From Pseudomonas sp. VD-NE ins (GTDB lineage: Bacteria; Pseudomonadota; Gammaproteobacteria; Pseudomonadales; Pseudomonadaceae): a stretch of DNA of 64,000 bases. The DNA lies in NCBI RefSeq assembly GCF_031882575.1, contig NZ_CP134772.1, forward strand, positions 3,801,001 to 3,865,000, written 5' to 3'. The position numbers were made by a program, and so were the translations under genes. Positions 9,497 to 18,368 of the stretch are shown here, in pieces; position 1 is the first letter of the stretch; every line of letters begins with the position of its first letter. Under the pieces are notes generated by a model that was not told where the DNA came from, searched no databases, and saw only the letters and a program-made list of their open reading frames with translations.

Positions 9497-11429
9497 CATC
9501 CGCCTGTTGATCGTCGACGACAACGTCGCCACCCGCTACGCCCTGCGCCGACGGCTGGAGCGCCACGGCTACGAGGTGCTGGAGGCCGGCACCGGTGGCG
9601 AGGGGCTGGCGCTGATCGACAGTGAAGCGCTCGATGCGTTGATCCTCGACGTCAATCTGCCGGACATGAGCGGCTTCGACATCGTACGGATTCTGCGCGC
9701 GGACAGCCGCACCGCGCTGTTGCCGGTGATCCATGTGTCCGCGGCGTCGATCCAGACCGGCGATATCATCACCGGCCTCAACGCCGGTGCCGACGCCTAC
9801 CTGATTCACCCGGTGGACCCCGACGTGCTGCTGGCCACCCTGCGCACGTTGCTACGGGTGCGCGACACGGAAAATGCCCTGCGCGAAAGCGAGGCGCGGT
9901 TCCGCGAGATTTTCGCCAATGTGTCGGCGCCGATCGCGGTGCTCGATGCCAGCCTCAAGGTGCATGAGTGCAACCATGCCTTCGCCCAACTGATTCTCGA
10001 CAATCAAGACCCACTGGCCCTGCGTGAATGCTTCGCCGAGGATCAGAGCGCGATCCTCAATGAACTGCGCCTGCGTCTGGTCGATGGCGAGCGCTGGAAA
10101 GGCACGCTGAACATGCGTGTGCAGGGTGAGATTCGCGAGACCGAATGGCAGATTTCCCCGTACCGCACGCCCGAACTGAGCCTGGTCTTCGTCGAAGACG
10201 TTACCGAGCACCGCCACCGCGAACGCTCGCATCTGGCGCGTCTGGATGACACCACCACGCAACTGGCCAAGGAAACCGCCGAACGCGTGCGCGCCGAGGC
10301 GCAGTTGCTGCAAGTGCAGAAAATGGATGCGCTGGGCAAGCTCACGGGCGGTATTGCTCACGACTTCAACAACCTGCTGACCGGGATCATCACCAGCCTG
10401 GAACTGATCCAGAAACGGGTCGCCGATCAGCGTCTGGACAAGGTGCAGTTTTATAGCGAAGCGGCGCTGAATTCGGCGATGAGCGCGGCGTCGCTCACCC
10501 ACCGCCTGCTGGCCTTTGCCCGCCAGCAGCCTTTGGACACGCGGCCGGTGGACATCAACGAGCACGTACGTTCGCTGGAAGAACTGCTGATGCGCACCAT
10601 CGGTGAACGCATCAGCCTCAAGCTTGAGCTGACCAACAAACCGGCGATCGCCCTGGTCGACCCGGTGCAACTGGAAAGTGCGGTTCTGAATCTGGTGATC
10701 AACGCCCGCGATGCGCTGCCGGTGGGCGGCAATATCTGGGTCAGCACGTACGCCGCTTACTCCCATGGCGACCCGAATCTGGCCGATGGCGCTTACGTGG
10801 CGCTGTCGGTGCGTGACGACGGCACAGGGATCGAGCACAACGTCATCGATAAAGTCTTCGATCCGTTTTTCACCACCAAACCGTTGGGCCAGGGCACCGG
10901 GCTGGGCCTGTCGACAATCTATGGTTTTGCCCGCCAGTCGGGCGGCGATGCGCACATCCGCAGTGTCGCCCGGCGCGGCACCGAAGTGACGATCATGTTG
11001 CCGGCCACCACTGATCCGACAGGCGCCGACATCCCCGCGCCGGTGGTCGATCCGCAAGGCAGCGGTGAGCATGTACTGATTGTCGAGGACATGCCGTCGG
11101 TGCGCATGTTTGTCACTGAAGTGCTGGAGGACGCAGGTTACCGCTGCACCCAGGCGGCGGATATCGAGACAGCGCTGGAGCGCCTGCAGAATGATCCGTC
11201 GATCAACCTGTTGCTGACCGACGTTGGCCTGCCGCGCATGAGCGGTCGTGAATTGGCGGATGTTGCGCGGGGCTGGCGTGAGGGGCTGCCGATCCTGTTC
11301 ATGACCGGGTATGCGGAAACGGCGATCAATCGTCAGGTATTTCTCGGCAGCGGCATGGACATGCTGGTCAAGCCGTTCCAGATCAGCGAACTGCTCGACA
11401 AGGTCCGCCGCACCCTTGATGGTGCCTGA
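9486..11429 (+). CDS. Hybrid regulator: receiver-PAS-histidine kinase-receiver
   Basis: This 647-residue protein has four parts. Receiver 1 (1-~120) has VDDN and D55 in LILDVNLPDMSG, but the conserved Lys is replaced by His (H108, YLIHPVDPD). A PAS domain follows (~130-240). The kinase has H292 in GGIAHDFNNLLTG and an HATPase with NLVINARDAL, DDGTGI and GTGLGLSTI. Receiver 2 (~525-647) has D579 in LLLTDVGLPRMSG and a normal KPF lysine. No DNA-binding or diguanylate-cyclase output is attached, so phosphate probably passes on to a separate protein. It is the last gene of the stressosome operon, overlapping the kinase gene and convergent with uvrA2. Confidence 0.88.
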   Translation: MKRDIRLLIVDDNVATRYALRRRLERHGYEVLEAGTGGEGLALIDSEALDALILDVNLPDMSGFDIVRILRADSRTALLPVIHVSAASIQTGDIITGLNAGADAYLIHPVDPDVLLATLRTLLRVRDTENALRESEARFREIFANVSAPIAVLDASLKVHECNHAFAQLILDNQDPLALRECFAEDQSAILNELRLRLVDGERWKGTLNMRVQGEIRETEWQISPYRTPELSLVFVEDVTEHRHRERSHLARLDDTTTQLAKETAERVRAEAQLLQVQKMDALGKLTGGIAHDFNNLLTGIITSLELIQKRVADQRLDKVQFYSEAALNSAMSAASLTHRLLAFARQQPLDTRPVDINEHVRSLEELLMRTIGERISLKLELTNKPAIALVDPVQLESAVLNLVINARDALPVGGNIWVSTYAAYSHGDPNLADGAYVALSVRDDGTGIEHNVIDKVFDPFFTTKPLGQGTGLGLSTIYGFARQSGGDAHIRSVARRGTEVTIMLPATTDPTGADIPAPVVDPQGSGEHVLIVEDMPSVRMFVTEVLEDAGYRCTQAADIETALERLQNDPSINLLLTDVGLPRMSGRELADVARGWREGLPILFMTGYAETAINRQVFLGSGMDMLVKPFQISELLDKVRRTLDGA

Positions 11430-11484
11430 TCAACCGCTTGCTCCGGGCGGCGTTCCGACGAAAACGTCCGCCCTGCCAACCCAC

Positions 11485-14118
11485 CTATCGGCTCAAGGCA
11501 CGGGCCAAAAACGGCGCCGTCCGGCTCTTCTTGCTCGCCGCAACCTTCTGCGGCGTGCCCGCCACGACAATCCTGCCGCCCTGATCCCCCGCCCCCGGCC
11601 CGATGTCGATCACCCAGTCACTTTGCGCCACCACGCGCATTTCGTGTTCGACCACAATCACCGTGTGCCCCGCCGTCACCAGCGTATCCAGCTGTTCCAG
11701 CAGCCGGTCGACATCACGCGGATGCAACCCGGTGGTCGGTTCATCGAGCACATACAAGGTCGCGCCGCGCTGGTTACGCTGCAACTCGGTGGCCAGTTTG
11801 ATCCGCTGTGCTTCGCCGCCGGACAGTTCCGTGGCCGGTTGCCCGAGGCGCAGATAACCCAGGCCAATATCGCGCAGCACCTCCAGTGACCGACGAATCC
11901 CCGGTTGCCCGGCAAACACCGTCACCGCTTCCTCGACGGTCAATTGCAGCACCTGCGCAATGCTCAGACCCTCCCAGAGAATCGCCAGCGTCTGTGGGTT
12001 GTACCGCGCGCCATGGCAGGTCGGGCACGGCGCATACACACTGGGCATGAACAACAATTCAACACTGACAAACCCCTCACCTTCGCAGGTGGCGCAACGG
12101 CCCTTGGCGACGTTGAAGGAAAACTGCCCGGCGTCATAACCCGCATCCCGCGCAGCGTCGGTCGCGGCATAGAGCTTGCGCACGTTGTCGAACAACCCGG
12201 TGTAGGTCGCCAGGTTGGAGCGTGGCGTGCGGCCGATGGGTTTCTGGTCGACCTGCACCAGTCGCTTGATCGACTCCAGCCCGGACGTAACCTGACCGCT
12301 GCTGACCTGCGGGGCGTCGTCTTCGAGGCTGAGTTCTTCCGGTTCACTGTCCAGCGTGGGACGGCCCAATTGTGCGCCGACCAGTTCCAGCAAGGCCTGA
12401 CTGACCAGACTCGACTTGCCGGAGCCGGAAACGCCGGTTACCGAGGTAAAGCAGCCCAGCGGAAATTCAGCGCTGAGATTGTTCAGGTTGTTACGGGTGA
12501 TGCCCTCGAGTTTCAGCCACGCCGTCGGTTTGCGCGCGGTGCGTACCTGGCGCTGTGTTTCGGCAAACAGGTAGGCGCGCGTCTGCGACGCTTCGATCTC
12601 CGCAAGACCGGCGGGCGGGCCGCTGTACAGCACCTGCCCACCCTGCTCGCCCGCCGCCGGGCCGACGTCGATCAGCCAGTCAGCACGGCGCATGGTTTCC
12701 ACGTCGTGCTCGACCACAAACAGCGTATTGCCGTCAGCCTTCAAGCGCTGCAAGGCCTCGAACAACGCCTCGCCGTCGGCCGGGTGCAAACCGGCGGAAG
12801 GTTCGTCGAGCACGTAGATCACCCCGAACAATTGCGAACCCAGTTGCGTCGCCAGGCGCAAGCGTTGCAGCTCACCGGACGACAAGGTTGGCGTGCTGCG
12901 CTCCAGCGCCAGATAACCGAGGCCCAGATCGGTCAGCGTGCTGACCCGCTCCAGCAAATCCTCGGCAATGCGCTGCGCCGCCAGACGCTTCTCCAGCGAC
13001 AGATTGGGTGTGTGCCGCACATCGGGCGCGCTGCCGTGGCCGCTGGCACCGTGGGCCACGCGCTGCTGGCGGGCCTCGCGGGTTTGCGCATGGCTCAAGG
13101 TCTCACCGGTTTCTTCAGCCTGTTGCAGATAACTGGCCGCCGCCACCGGCCGCAATACTTCGGCGACTTGCAGCAATGGCATCTGCGACAGCTCACCGAT
13201 GTCATACCCGGCAAACGTCACCGACAACGCTTCACGCTTCAGGCGTTTGCCGTCGCATAACGGGCAAGGGCTGCCGAGCATGAACTGTGAAACGCGCTTC
13301 TTCATCAGCGCACTTTGCGAATGGGTGAAGGTGTGCAGGATGTAGCGGCGGGCGCCGGTGAAGGTGCCCTGATAACTCGGCTCCATCTTGCGTTTGAGGG
13401 CGACGCGGGTTTCTTCCGGGGTCAGCCCGGCGTACACCGGCACGGTCGGGGTTTCTTCGGTGAAGAGAATCCAGTCGCGCTGCTTTTTCGGCAGCTTTTT
13501 CCACGGGATGTCGACGTCGATGCCCATGGTTACGAGGATGTCGCGCAGGTTCTGGCCCTGCCAGGCCAACGGCCAGGACGCCACCGCGCGCTGGCGGATG
13601 GTCAGGTTCGGATCGGGCACCATCAGCGCCTCGGTGACTTCATACACCCGCCCAAGACCATGGCACTCCGGACACGCGCCTTGCGGTGTGTTCGGCGAAA
13701 AGTCCTCGGCATACAACATCGGTTGCCCCGGCGGATAACTGCCGGCGCGCGAATAGAGCATACGGATCAGGCTCGACAACGTCGTCACGCTGCCCACCGA
13801 CGAACGTGTGCTCGGCGTGCCGCGTTGCTGTTGCAGGGCCACGGCCGGCGGCAGGCCTTCGATGGAATCGACATCCGGCACGCCAACCTGATCGATCAAC
13901 CGTCGCGCATAGGGCGCCACCGATTCAAAGTAGCGGCGCTGGGCTTCGGCGTACAAGGTCGAGAAGGCCAGCGAGGATTTGCCCGAACCGGACACGCCGG
14001 TGAACACCACCAGGGCATCGCGGGGAATGTCGACATCGACGTTCTTCAGGTTATGTTCACGGGCGCCGCGTACCCGGACCATGCCGGCGGGCGCTTTGGA
14101 GGTGCGTTTGGAAGTCAT
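11485..14118 (-). CDS. UvrA2-type excinuclease ATPase (class II UvrA)
   Basis: This 877-residue protein has two ABC ATPase modules with Walker [10 protein letters not shown] at ~41-49 and again at ~560. The [12 protein letters not shown] and [12 protein letters not shown] signatures and the DEPSAGLH and DEPTTGLH Walker B regions are all present. A C-terminal zinc module is present (CATCEGEG ~675, CPTCHG ~699). The ~115-residue UvrB-binding segment of ordinary UvrA is missing: [13 protein letters not shown] runs almost straight into CPECHGLG. Such UvrA2 proteins bind damaged or drug-loaded DNA but should not load UvrB in the usual way; some relatives give antibiotic resistance. It is not a replacement for the main uvrA. 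It converges on the stressosome operon, leaving a 55-base gap that holds an imperfect GGGCGGCGTT/AACGTCCGCCC hairpin without a T-run. Confidence 0.92.
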   Translation of the reverse strand: MTSKRTSKAPAGMVRVRGAREHNLKNVDVDIPRDALVVFTGVSGSGKSSLAFSTLYAEAQRRYFESVAPYARRLIDQVGVPDVDSIEGLPPAVALQQQRGTPSTRSSVGSVTTLSSLIRMLYSRAGSYPPGQPMLYAEDFSPNTPQGACPECHGLGRVYEVTEALMVPDPNLTIRQRAVASWPLAWQGQNLRDILVTMGIDVDIPWKKLPKKQRDWILFTEETPTVPVYAGLTPEETRVALKRKMEPSYQGTFTGARRYILHTFTHSQSALMKKRVSQFMLGSPCPLCDGKRLKREALSVTFAGYDIGELSQMPLLQVAEVLRPVAAASYLQQAEETGETLSHAQTREARQQRVAHGASGHGSAPDVRHTPNLSLEKRLAAQRIAEDLLERVSTLTDLGLGYLALERSTPTLSSGELQRLRLATQLGSQLFGVIYVLDEPSAGLHPADGEALFEALQRLKADGNTLFVVEHDVETMRRADWLIDVGPAAGEQGGQVLYSGPPAGLAEIEASQTRAYLFAETQRQVRTARKPTAWLKLEGITRNNLNNLSAEFPLGCFTSVTGVSGSGKSSLVSQALLELVGAQLGRPTLDSEPEELSLEDDAPQVSSGQVTSGLESIKRLVQVDQKPIGRTPRSNLATYTGLFDNVRKLYAATDAARDAGYDAGQFSFNVAKGRCATCEGEGFVSVELLFMPSVYAPCPTCHGARYNPQTLAILWEGLSIAQVLQLTVEEAVTVFAGQPGIRRSLEVLRDIGLGYLRLGQPATELSGGEAQRIKLATELQRNQRGATLYVLDEPTTGLHPRDVDRLLEQLDTLVTAGHTVIVVEHEMRVVAQSDWVIDIGPGAGDQGGRIVVAGTPQKVAASKKSRTAPFLARALSR

Positions 14119-14149
14119 CGACCTGCCTTGGTGAAGGAATGTTCAACGC

Positions 14150-16261
14150 TCAGCTACCGAGCATCACCCGAATCATCTGCAACATGGCTTCCGGGCTATA
14201 CGGTTTGCTCAGCAAATGGGTGTCAGGGCTTAACTGGTGATTGCGCGAAATGATGTCGCGGGTGTGCCCGGAAGTGAACAGCACCGCCACCGGCGGCGTC
14301 TGCACCTTGGCCCAGGCGAACAGGTCGGAGCTTTTGATCAGCCCCGGCATGACCACGTCGGTGAAGATCAGGTCGACCGCGGCACCGTCGAGGAGCATTT
14401 GCATGGCCGCATCGCCGTGGCCGGCGGTCAACACGCGATAGCCCTCCTCGCGCAACAATTCCACCGCCGAAGTGCGCACGGCGTCGTTGTCCTCGACCAC
14501 CAGAATCGTCTCGTGGCCGCCGCTCTGCTGCCTTTGCAGATTGGGCGCCTCATCAAGGATCGGGCGCAGGCTGCGCGGGAAGTACAACTGCACCCGCGTG
14601 CCCTCGCCCAAAGCGCTGGTGATCTCGACATGCCCGCCGCTCTGCTTGACGAAGCCGAACACCATGCTCAGGCCCAGCCCGGTGCCCTGACCATCGGCCT
14701 TGGTAGTGAAAAACGGTTCGAATACTTGCTCGAGGATCTCTGGCGGGATACCCGCGCCGGTGTCACTGACCGCAACGCGGACAAATTCGCCGGGAACGAT
14801 GCCTTTACCGGCACAGAACTCGCGTTCGAGTCGCACATTGGCAGCGCTGAGCGCAATGGTGCCCTCGCCCTTCATCGCATCACGAGCGTTGATCGCCAGG
14901 TTGAGAATGGCATTTTCCAGTTGATTGCGGTCGACGTTGATGTGCCACGGTTGCTGCGGCAACTGCACGTCGATCTGAATGGTTTCGCCCAGCGCCCGTT
15001 GCAGCAATTCGCCAACGCCTTCGAAAATCTGCTGCGGGTTGCACACCGCCGGCGACAACGGCTGGCGCCGGGCAAACGCGAGCAACTGAGAGGACAGCTT
15101 GGCACCGCGTTCGACCGCCGCCAGCGACGCGCTGACCCGGCGCTGCACGTTGGCGTTGTTCGGTTCGTGGCGGGCGAGCAGATGCAGATTGCCGGCGATC
15201 ACTTGCAGCAGATTATTGAAGTCGTGAGCCACGCCGCCGGTGAGACCGCCAATGGCTTCGAGCTTCTGTGATTGGCGCAACTGCTCTTCCGCCGCCAACC
15301 GCGCCTCGACCTCTTCGCCCACGCGCTGTTCGAGGTTGCGGGTAAATTTGAGCAGGGATTCTTCAGCAATCTTGCGTTCATGAATGTCGATCAGTACGCC
15401 GGGGAAGCGCAACGGTTTGCCGTGTTCGTCAAACTCGCACCCGCCACTGGCCAGCACCCACAGATAACTGCCGTCACTGCGCCGGACGCGATATTCGGCG
15501 TTATACGGCTCGCCGGTCTGCACGGAATGGGCGACACGCTCTTGTACCCAAGCGTGGTCATCGGGATGGATACGCGACTCGGCAACGTCCTGGGCGAGAT
15601 TGCTCAGGTCATGATCCGGCGGATACGAGAACGTACGGGCGAATCGTTCGTCTGCTGACAATGTGTTGTTTTTCACATCCCAGACAAACGAGCCAAGCAA
15701 GGCGCCGGCATTCAGCGCCAGACGTACCCGCTCATTGTCGGCGCGGTAGGCTTGTTCGGCTTCCTGACGCCGGCGTTCGGAGTGCACGAATTCAGTGGTT
15801 TCCACCACCATTGCCATGACCCCGGCCGGCACGCCGTCATCGTTGGCGACGGGGCTGTAATACAGGTCCATCCAGACGTCTTCGGGGACGCCATCACGCA
15901 ACAGCACCAGTTCTTTATTGCGAAAGGACAAGGTGCCGCCCGCCAGGCAAGTGTCGACCACATGTCGATTGAACTCGGCGACCTCTGGCCAACCCAACTC
16001 GACCGGTGAACCGAGCAGATACGGATGGCGACCGCCCGCGAATATCGAATAGGCGTCGTTGTAGATCATGTAGCCGAGACGGCCCCAGAGCATGACCATC
16101 GGCAGCGGCGAGGCCAGCATCAATTGCACGGCGCTGCATAGGCTGGCGGGCCAGGTGTCCAGCGGACCCAGTTCAGTAGGGCCCCAGTCGAACGCACAGA
16201 TGCGCCCGGCCATCTCGCCTTTCCAGCCGTCACAACCATGGCTATCGGATAAAAACTGCAT
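14150..16261 (-). CDS. PAS-containing hybrid sensor histidine kinase
   Basis: This 703-residue cytosolic protein has a PAS-like N-terminal region (GPTELGPLDTWPASL... MIYNDAYSIFAGGRHP), typical of hybrid kinases that sense light or redox through PAS folds. A second PAS with a PAC tail follows at ~180-300 (RRSDGSYLWVLASGG). Next come a DHp domain with H346 (GGVAHDFNNLLQV), an HATPase with NLAINARDAM, SDTGAGIP and GTGLGLSMV, and a C-terminal receiver with D635 (LIFTDVVMPG) and LLSKPY. There are no membrane segments or DNA-binding domain, so its target regulator is elsewhere. The receiver sequence has a slightly unusual 'MPGLIKSSDLFAW' stretch. The gene lies 31 bases upstream of uvrA2 on the same strand and the two could be co-transcribed. 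Confidence 0.85.
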   Translation of the reverse strand: MQFLSDSHGCDGWKGEMAGRICAFDWGPTELGPLDTWPASLCSAVQLMLASPLPMVMLWGRLGYMIYNDAYSIFAGGRHPYLLGSPVELGWPEVAEFNRHVVDTCLAGGTLSFRNKELVLLRDGVPEDVWMDLYYSPVANDDGVPAGVMAMVVETTEFVHSERRRQEAEQAYRADNERVRLALNAGALLGSFVWDVKNNTLSADERFARTFSYPPDHDLSNLAQDVAESRIHPDDHAWVQERVAHSVQTGEPYNAEYRVRRSDGSYLWVLASGGCEFDEHGKPLRFPGVLIDIHERKIAEESLLKFTRNLEQRVGEEVEARLAAEEQLRQSQKLEAIGGLTGGVAHDFNNLLQVIAGNLHLLARHEPNNANVQRRVSASLAAVERGAKLSSQLLAFARRQPLSPAVCNPQQIFEGVGELLQRALGETIQIDVQLPQQPWHINVDRNQLENAILNLAINARDAMKGEGTIALSAANVRLEREFCAGKGIVPGEFVRVAVSDTGAGIPPEILEQVFEPFFTTKADGQGTGLGLSMVFGFVKQSGGHVEITSALGEGTRVQLYFPRSLRPILDEAPNLQRQQSGGHETILVVEDNDAVRTSAVELLREEGYRVLTAGHGDAAMQMLLDGAAVDLIFTDVVMPGLIKSSDLFAWAKVQTPPVAVLFTSGHTRDIISRNHQLSPDTHLLSKPYSPEAMLQMIRVMLGS

Positions 16262-16395
16262 CGACTGACTCAGTGTCCTGTGGTGATTGCCCGATAAATC
16301 GCGACGCCATAACGACGCGACGCCCGTCTGTTTCGAGCGTCTGCAGTCGTATTGGTTTCATATGAGGTATAGCCGATTTAATCCCTGCCCGGAAC

Positions 16396-17085
16396 CTACA
16401 CCCCGATCAGGTGTTTGAGCGGATGGTAGCCAGTTTTCATTTTCGCGGCGACGTCGAGAATGGCCTTCTCGATACCATTGAGATGCGTGCAGGTCAGCTC
16501 GATGGCGGCGCTCTGATTGCCGGCTTCGATGTACTCGATCAGGCGCAGGTGTTCGTTGTCGCGGCAGACTTCATGGCTGTCGTCATCCAGCGCGGCGGCG
16601 TATAGCGAGGCACGGGAGATCAGCTTCTGGAACCAGTCGAGCAGCACCGGATTATTCAGGCTGCGCGCCAGTTTGATGTGGAACTCGCCAAGCAGGTGAA
16701 TCAAGCGCTCATGATCGCCCGCCGCGTGGGCTTCATCTTCCAGCAGCAGGTGCTCGCGCAGATCCTGCATCGCCGCGCCGTCCTTGCGCCGGCACAGTTC
16801 GGTGACGATGCCGATCTCGATCAGCCGGCGGGTTTCAAACAGCGAGCGGAGCTCTTCATTGCTCGGCAGCGATACCGATGCCCCTTTATTGGGCTCGGTG
16901 GTGACCAGCCCATCGGCCTCCAATTGCTTCAATGCCGCGCGCACCGACGTGCGGCTGACATTGAATAACTCGGCCAGCGAGGCCTCGCCCAGTTTCATTC
17001 CCGGACGCAACGAACGCTTGCTGATCGCCTCGTAAACCCCTTGGTAGACGCGGTCGACCGTGGTTTCCGGTTTCTTTTCGGTCAT
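16396..17085 (-). CDS. GntR-family transcriptional regulator, FCD (FadR) type
   Basis: This 229-residue regulator has a winged helix-turn-helix at ~10-75 (LRPGMKLGEASLAELFNVS, SVRAALKQLEADGLV) and an all-helical FCD effector domain from ~85 (ETRRLIEIGIVTELC, with the metal/ligand-binding His pattern ...GEFHIKLA..., CTHLNGIEKAIL). Relatives repress catabolic operons for organic acids or nucleobases and release DNA on binding the substrate. No catabolic gene adjoins it here, so the ligand cannot be guessed. A short open frame upstream ends in the ATGA overlap with this start. The ribosome site AAAGGAG lies 8 bases before the ATG. Confidence 0.9.
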   Translation of the reverse strand: MTEKKPETTVDRVYQGVYEAISKRSLRPGMKLGEASLAELFNVSRTSVRAALKQLEADGLVTTEPNKGASVSLPSNEELRSLFETRRLIEIGIVTELCRRKDGAAMQDLREHLLLEDEAHAAGDHERLIHLLGEFHIKLARSLNNPVLLDWFQKLISRASLYAAALDDDSHEVCRDNEHLRLIEYIEAGNQSAAIELTCTHLNGIEKAILDVAAKMKTGYHPLKHLIGV

Positions 17086-17234
17086 TTGGGCACTCCTTTA
17101 ACGTCGAGCAACTGAGTGCCACGCAGGATATAGCCTTCGGCTTCGAGATGCAGGGTCTTGATTGCACGTTGAGTGCGGATCACCCATCGAGGGGGCGTCG
17201 CGCTACCCGTCTGCTCGTTGCAAGCAGGACACAT
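17082..17234 (-). CDS. Possible 50-residue peptide coupled to the GntR gene
   Basis: An open frame starts at ATG 17234 (MCPACNEQTGSATPPRW...) and ends ...TQLLDVKGVPK, with its TGA sharing ATGA with the GntR start. The C-terminal half (IRTQRAIKTLHLEAEGYILR) has ordinary Pseudomonas codon use and looks like protein, while the N-terminal half is less convincing. It could be a leader peptide that controls translation of the regulator, or the surviving end of a deleted upstream gene. There is no clear ribosome site before the ATG. I do not recognise the sequence. Confidence 0.35.
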   Translation of the reverse strand: MCPACNEQTGSATPPRWVIRTQRAIKTLHLEAEGYILRGTQLLDVKGVPK

Positions 17235-17276
17235 GTGCCGGGAGGGGGGCGGTGAGCAGGCTCACGCCTGCATTTG

Positions 17277-17306
17277 ATCTTCCCACGCAGTGCGTGGGAA
17301 AGATCA
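17277..17306. repeat. Short REP-like palindrome
   Basis: GATCTTCCCACGC-AGT-GCGTGGGAAAGATC is a near-perfect palindrome of the GATCGTTCCCACGC family also seen at 25114-25238. It sits 10 bases past the stop of the GNA1162-type gene and could fold at the end of that operon's mRNA. Confidence 0.7.
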
Positions 17307-17315
17307 TTACCGGAT

Positions 17316-17975
17316 TCAGTCCGTGCCGTATTTCGGCGAGCGCGGGCCGTACAGCAGGCCTGCCGGATGCCCGGCCGAGAGCAGACGATTACTCGCCACA
17401 CCGGCAATCGGGTAGCCGGCATCGGTGGCGCTGTTGATAACCTGCTTGACCGCTGCCGTGATCAGCATGCCGATCAGACCACCGCCGCCGTTATTGCCGC
17501 CCTCTTCGCTCGACGCCCGGGCCGAACCGGTCCACAGCGTCGTGCCGCTTTTCAGGTCGACCAGTTTCGCCGTCGCGGTCACTGCCGTTTCGCTGCTGAT
17601 CACCATGTAACGCGTGCCGTATTCGGTCACGGTGATGTACAGCGCCGCGTCCGCACCGAAGATCTCCTTCAGTTTGTTTGGCGGTGCCTGATGGATGTCG
17701 TCCGGTGTGGTCAGGCCGTTCTGGCGGAACGTCTCGTCAACCAGCGTGATCGGCAGTACGTAATAACCAGCCTCGGCCAGCGGGAACGTCACCTGCGACA
17801 ACAGGCTGTACGACGCCTTCACATCCGGCGAGGTGTTCAGCGGTGGCAGCACCAGAATGGTCTTTGGCCGCGCTTGTTTGTAAGCCGAGTAATCCACGGT
17901 CTTGGGCGCAACGCAGCCGCCCAGCACGGTCAGGGCCAGACCGGCGGCCAGCAGTTTCAAGGTACGCGCGATCAT
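17316..17975 (-). CDS. GNA1162/DUF799-family outer-membrane lipoprotein
   Basis: This 219-residue protein begins with a lipoprotein signal (LLAAGLALTVLGGC; the lipidated Cys is at residue 21) and continues VAPKTVDYSAYKQARPKTIL, the usual entry of the GNA1162/DUF799 family. The fold resembles the TolB N-terminal domain. A Gly-rich stretch (SSEEGGNNGGGGLIG) lies near the C-terminus. It is the last of three lipoprotein genes and its start overlaps the DUF4810 gene stop by 4 bases. The family's role is unknown; an envelope complex with the CsgG-like and DUF4810 partners is likely (inference). Confidence 0.88.
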   Translation of the reverse strand: MIARTLKLLAAGLALTVLGGCVAPKTVDYSAYKQARPKTILVLPPLNTSPDVKASYSLLSQVTFPLAEAGYYVLPITLVDETFRQNGLTTPDDIHQAPPNKLKEIFGADAALYITVTEYGTRYMVISSETAVTATAKLVDLKSGTTLWTGSARASSEEGGNNGGGGLIGMLITAAVKQVINSATDAGYPIAGVASNRLLSAGHPAGLLYGPRSPKYGTD

Positions 17976-18340
17976 TTCGCGTCTCCGGTCTTGGCATTCT
18001 TGAGCAGGAAATCCATGTACGTCCCGGACTCAGGGAACAGGGTTTTCTCGGTGTTGAACTGCTGCACCATCTGATCGTCCTTGCCCATGCTCAGATAGAG
18101 CAAGCCAAGGTGTGCGTGGTAACCCGGCGGTACGGCCTTGCCGGTGGAACGGATTTTTTGCAGGTCACGCTCCAGCGCTTCGGCCTGGGCTTCCTTCGGC
18201 TCTTCGCCTTTGAAGTATTCGTAGACCTGGGGTTCGTAGCCTTCCCACTGATACAGGGTTTTCGGGCTGCTGCAACCGGCCAGCAAGGCGCTGGCGGCCA
18301 GCGTCAGCGCCATTAACGAGCGCGACAAAGTCAGATTCAT
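17972..18340 (-). CDS. DUF4810 lipoprotein
   Basis: This 122-residue protein starts at the ATG at 18340, chosen because AAGGAG lies 8 bases upstream; a longer frame to 18391 would bury the signal peptide. The signal peptide MNLTLSRSLMALTLAASALLAGC ends in a perfect lipobox, followed by SSPKTLYQWEGYEPQVYEY. The remainder (PGYHAHLGLLYLSMGKDD...) reads as a short TPR-like helical pair. It always appears, in my recollection, between a CsgG-like and a GNA1162-like gene, as here. It ends in the ATGA overlap with the next gene and begins 28 bases after the CsgG-like stop. Confidence 0.88.
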   Translation of the reverse strand: MNLTLSRSLMALTLAASALLAGCSSPKTLYQWEGYEPQVYEYFKGEEPKEAQAEALERDLQKIRSTGKAVPPGYHAHLGLLYLSMGKDDQMVQQFNTEKTLFPESGTYMDFLLKNAKTGDAK

Positions 18341-18368
18341 GGGTGTTGCTCCTTGCAATGGGCGTCGA

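Noticed and set aside
11430..11484. Terminator between the hybrid kinase and uvrA2
   Set aside because: An imperfect GGGCGGCGTT/AACGTCCGCCC stem is present, but no run of Ts follows on either strand.
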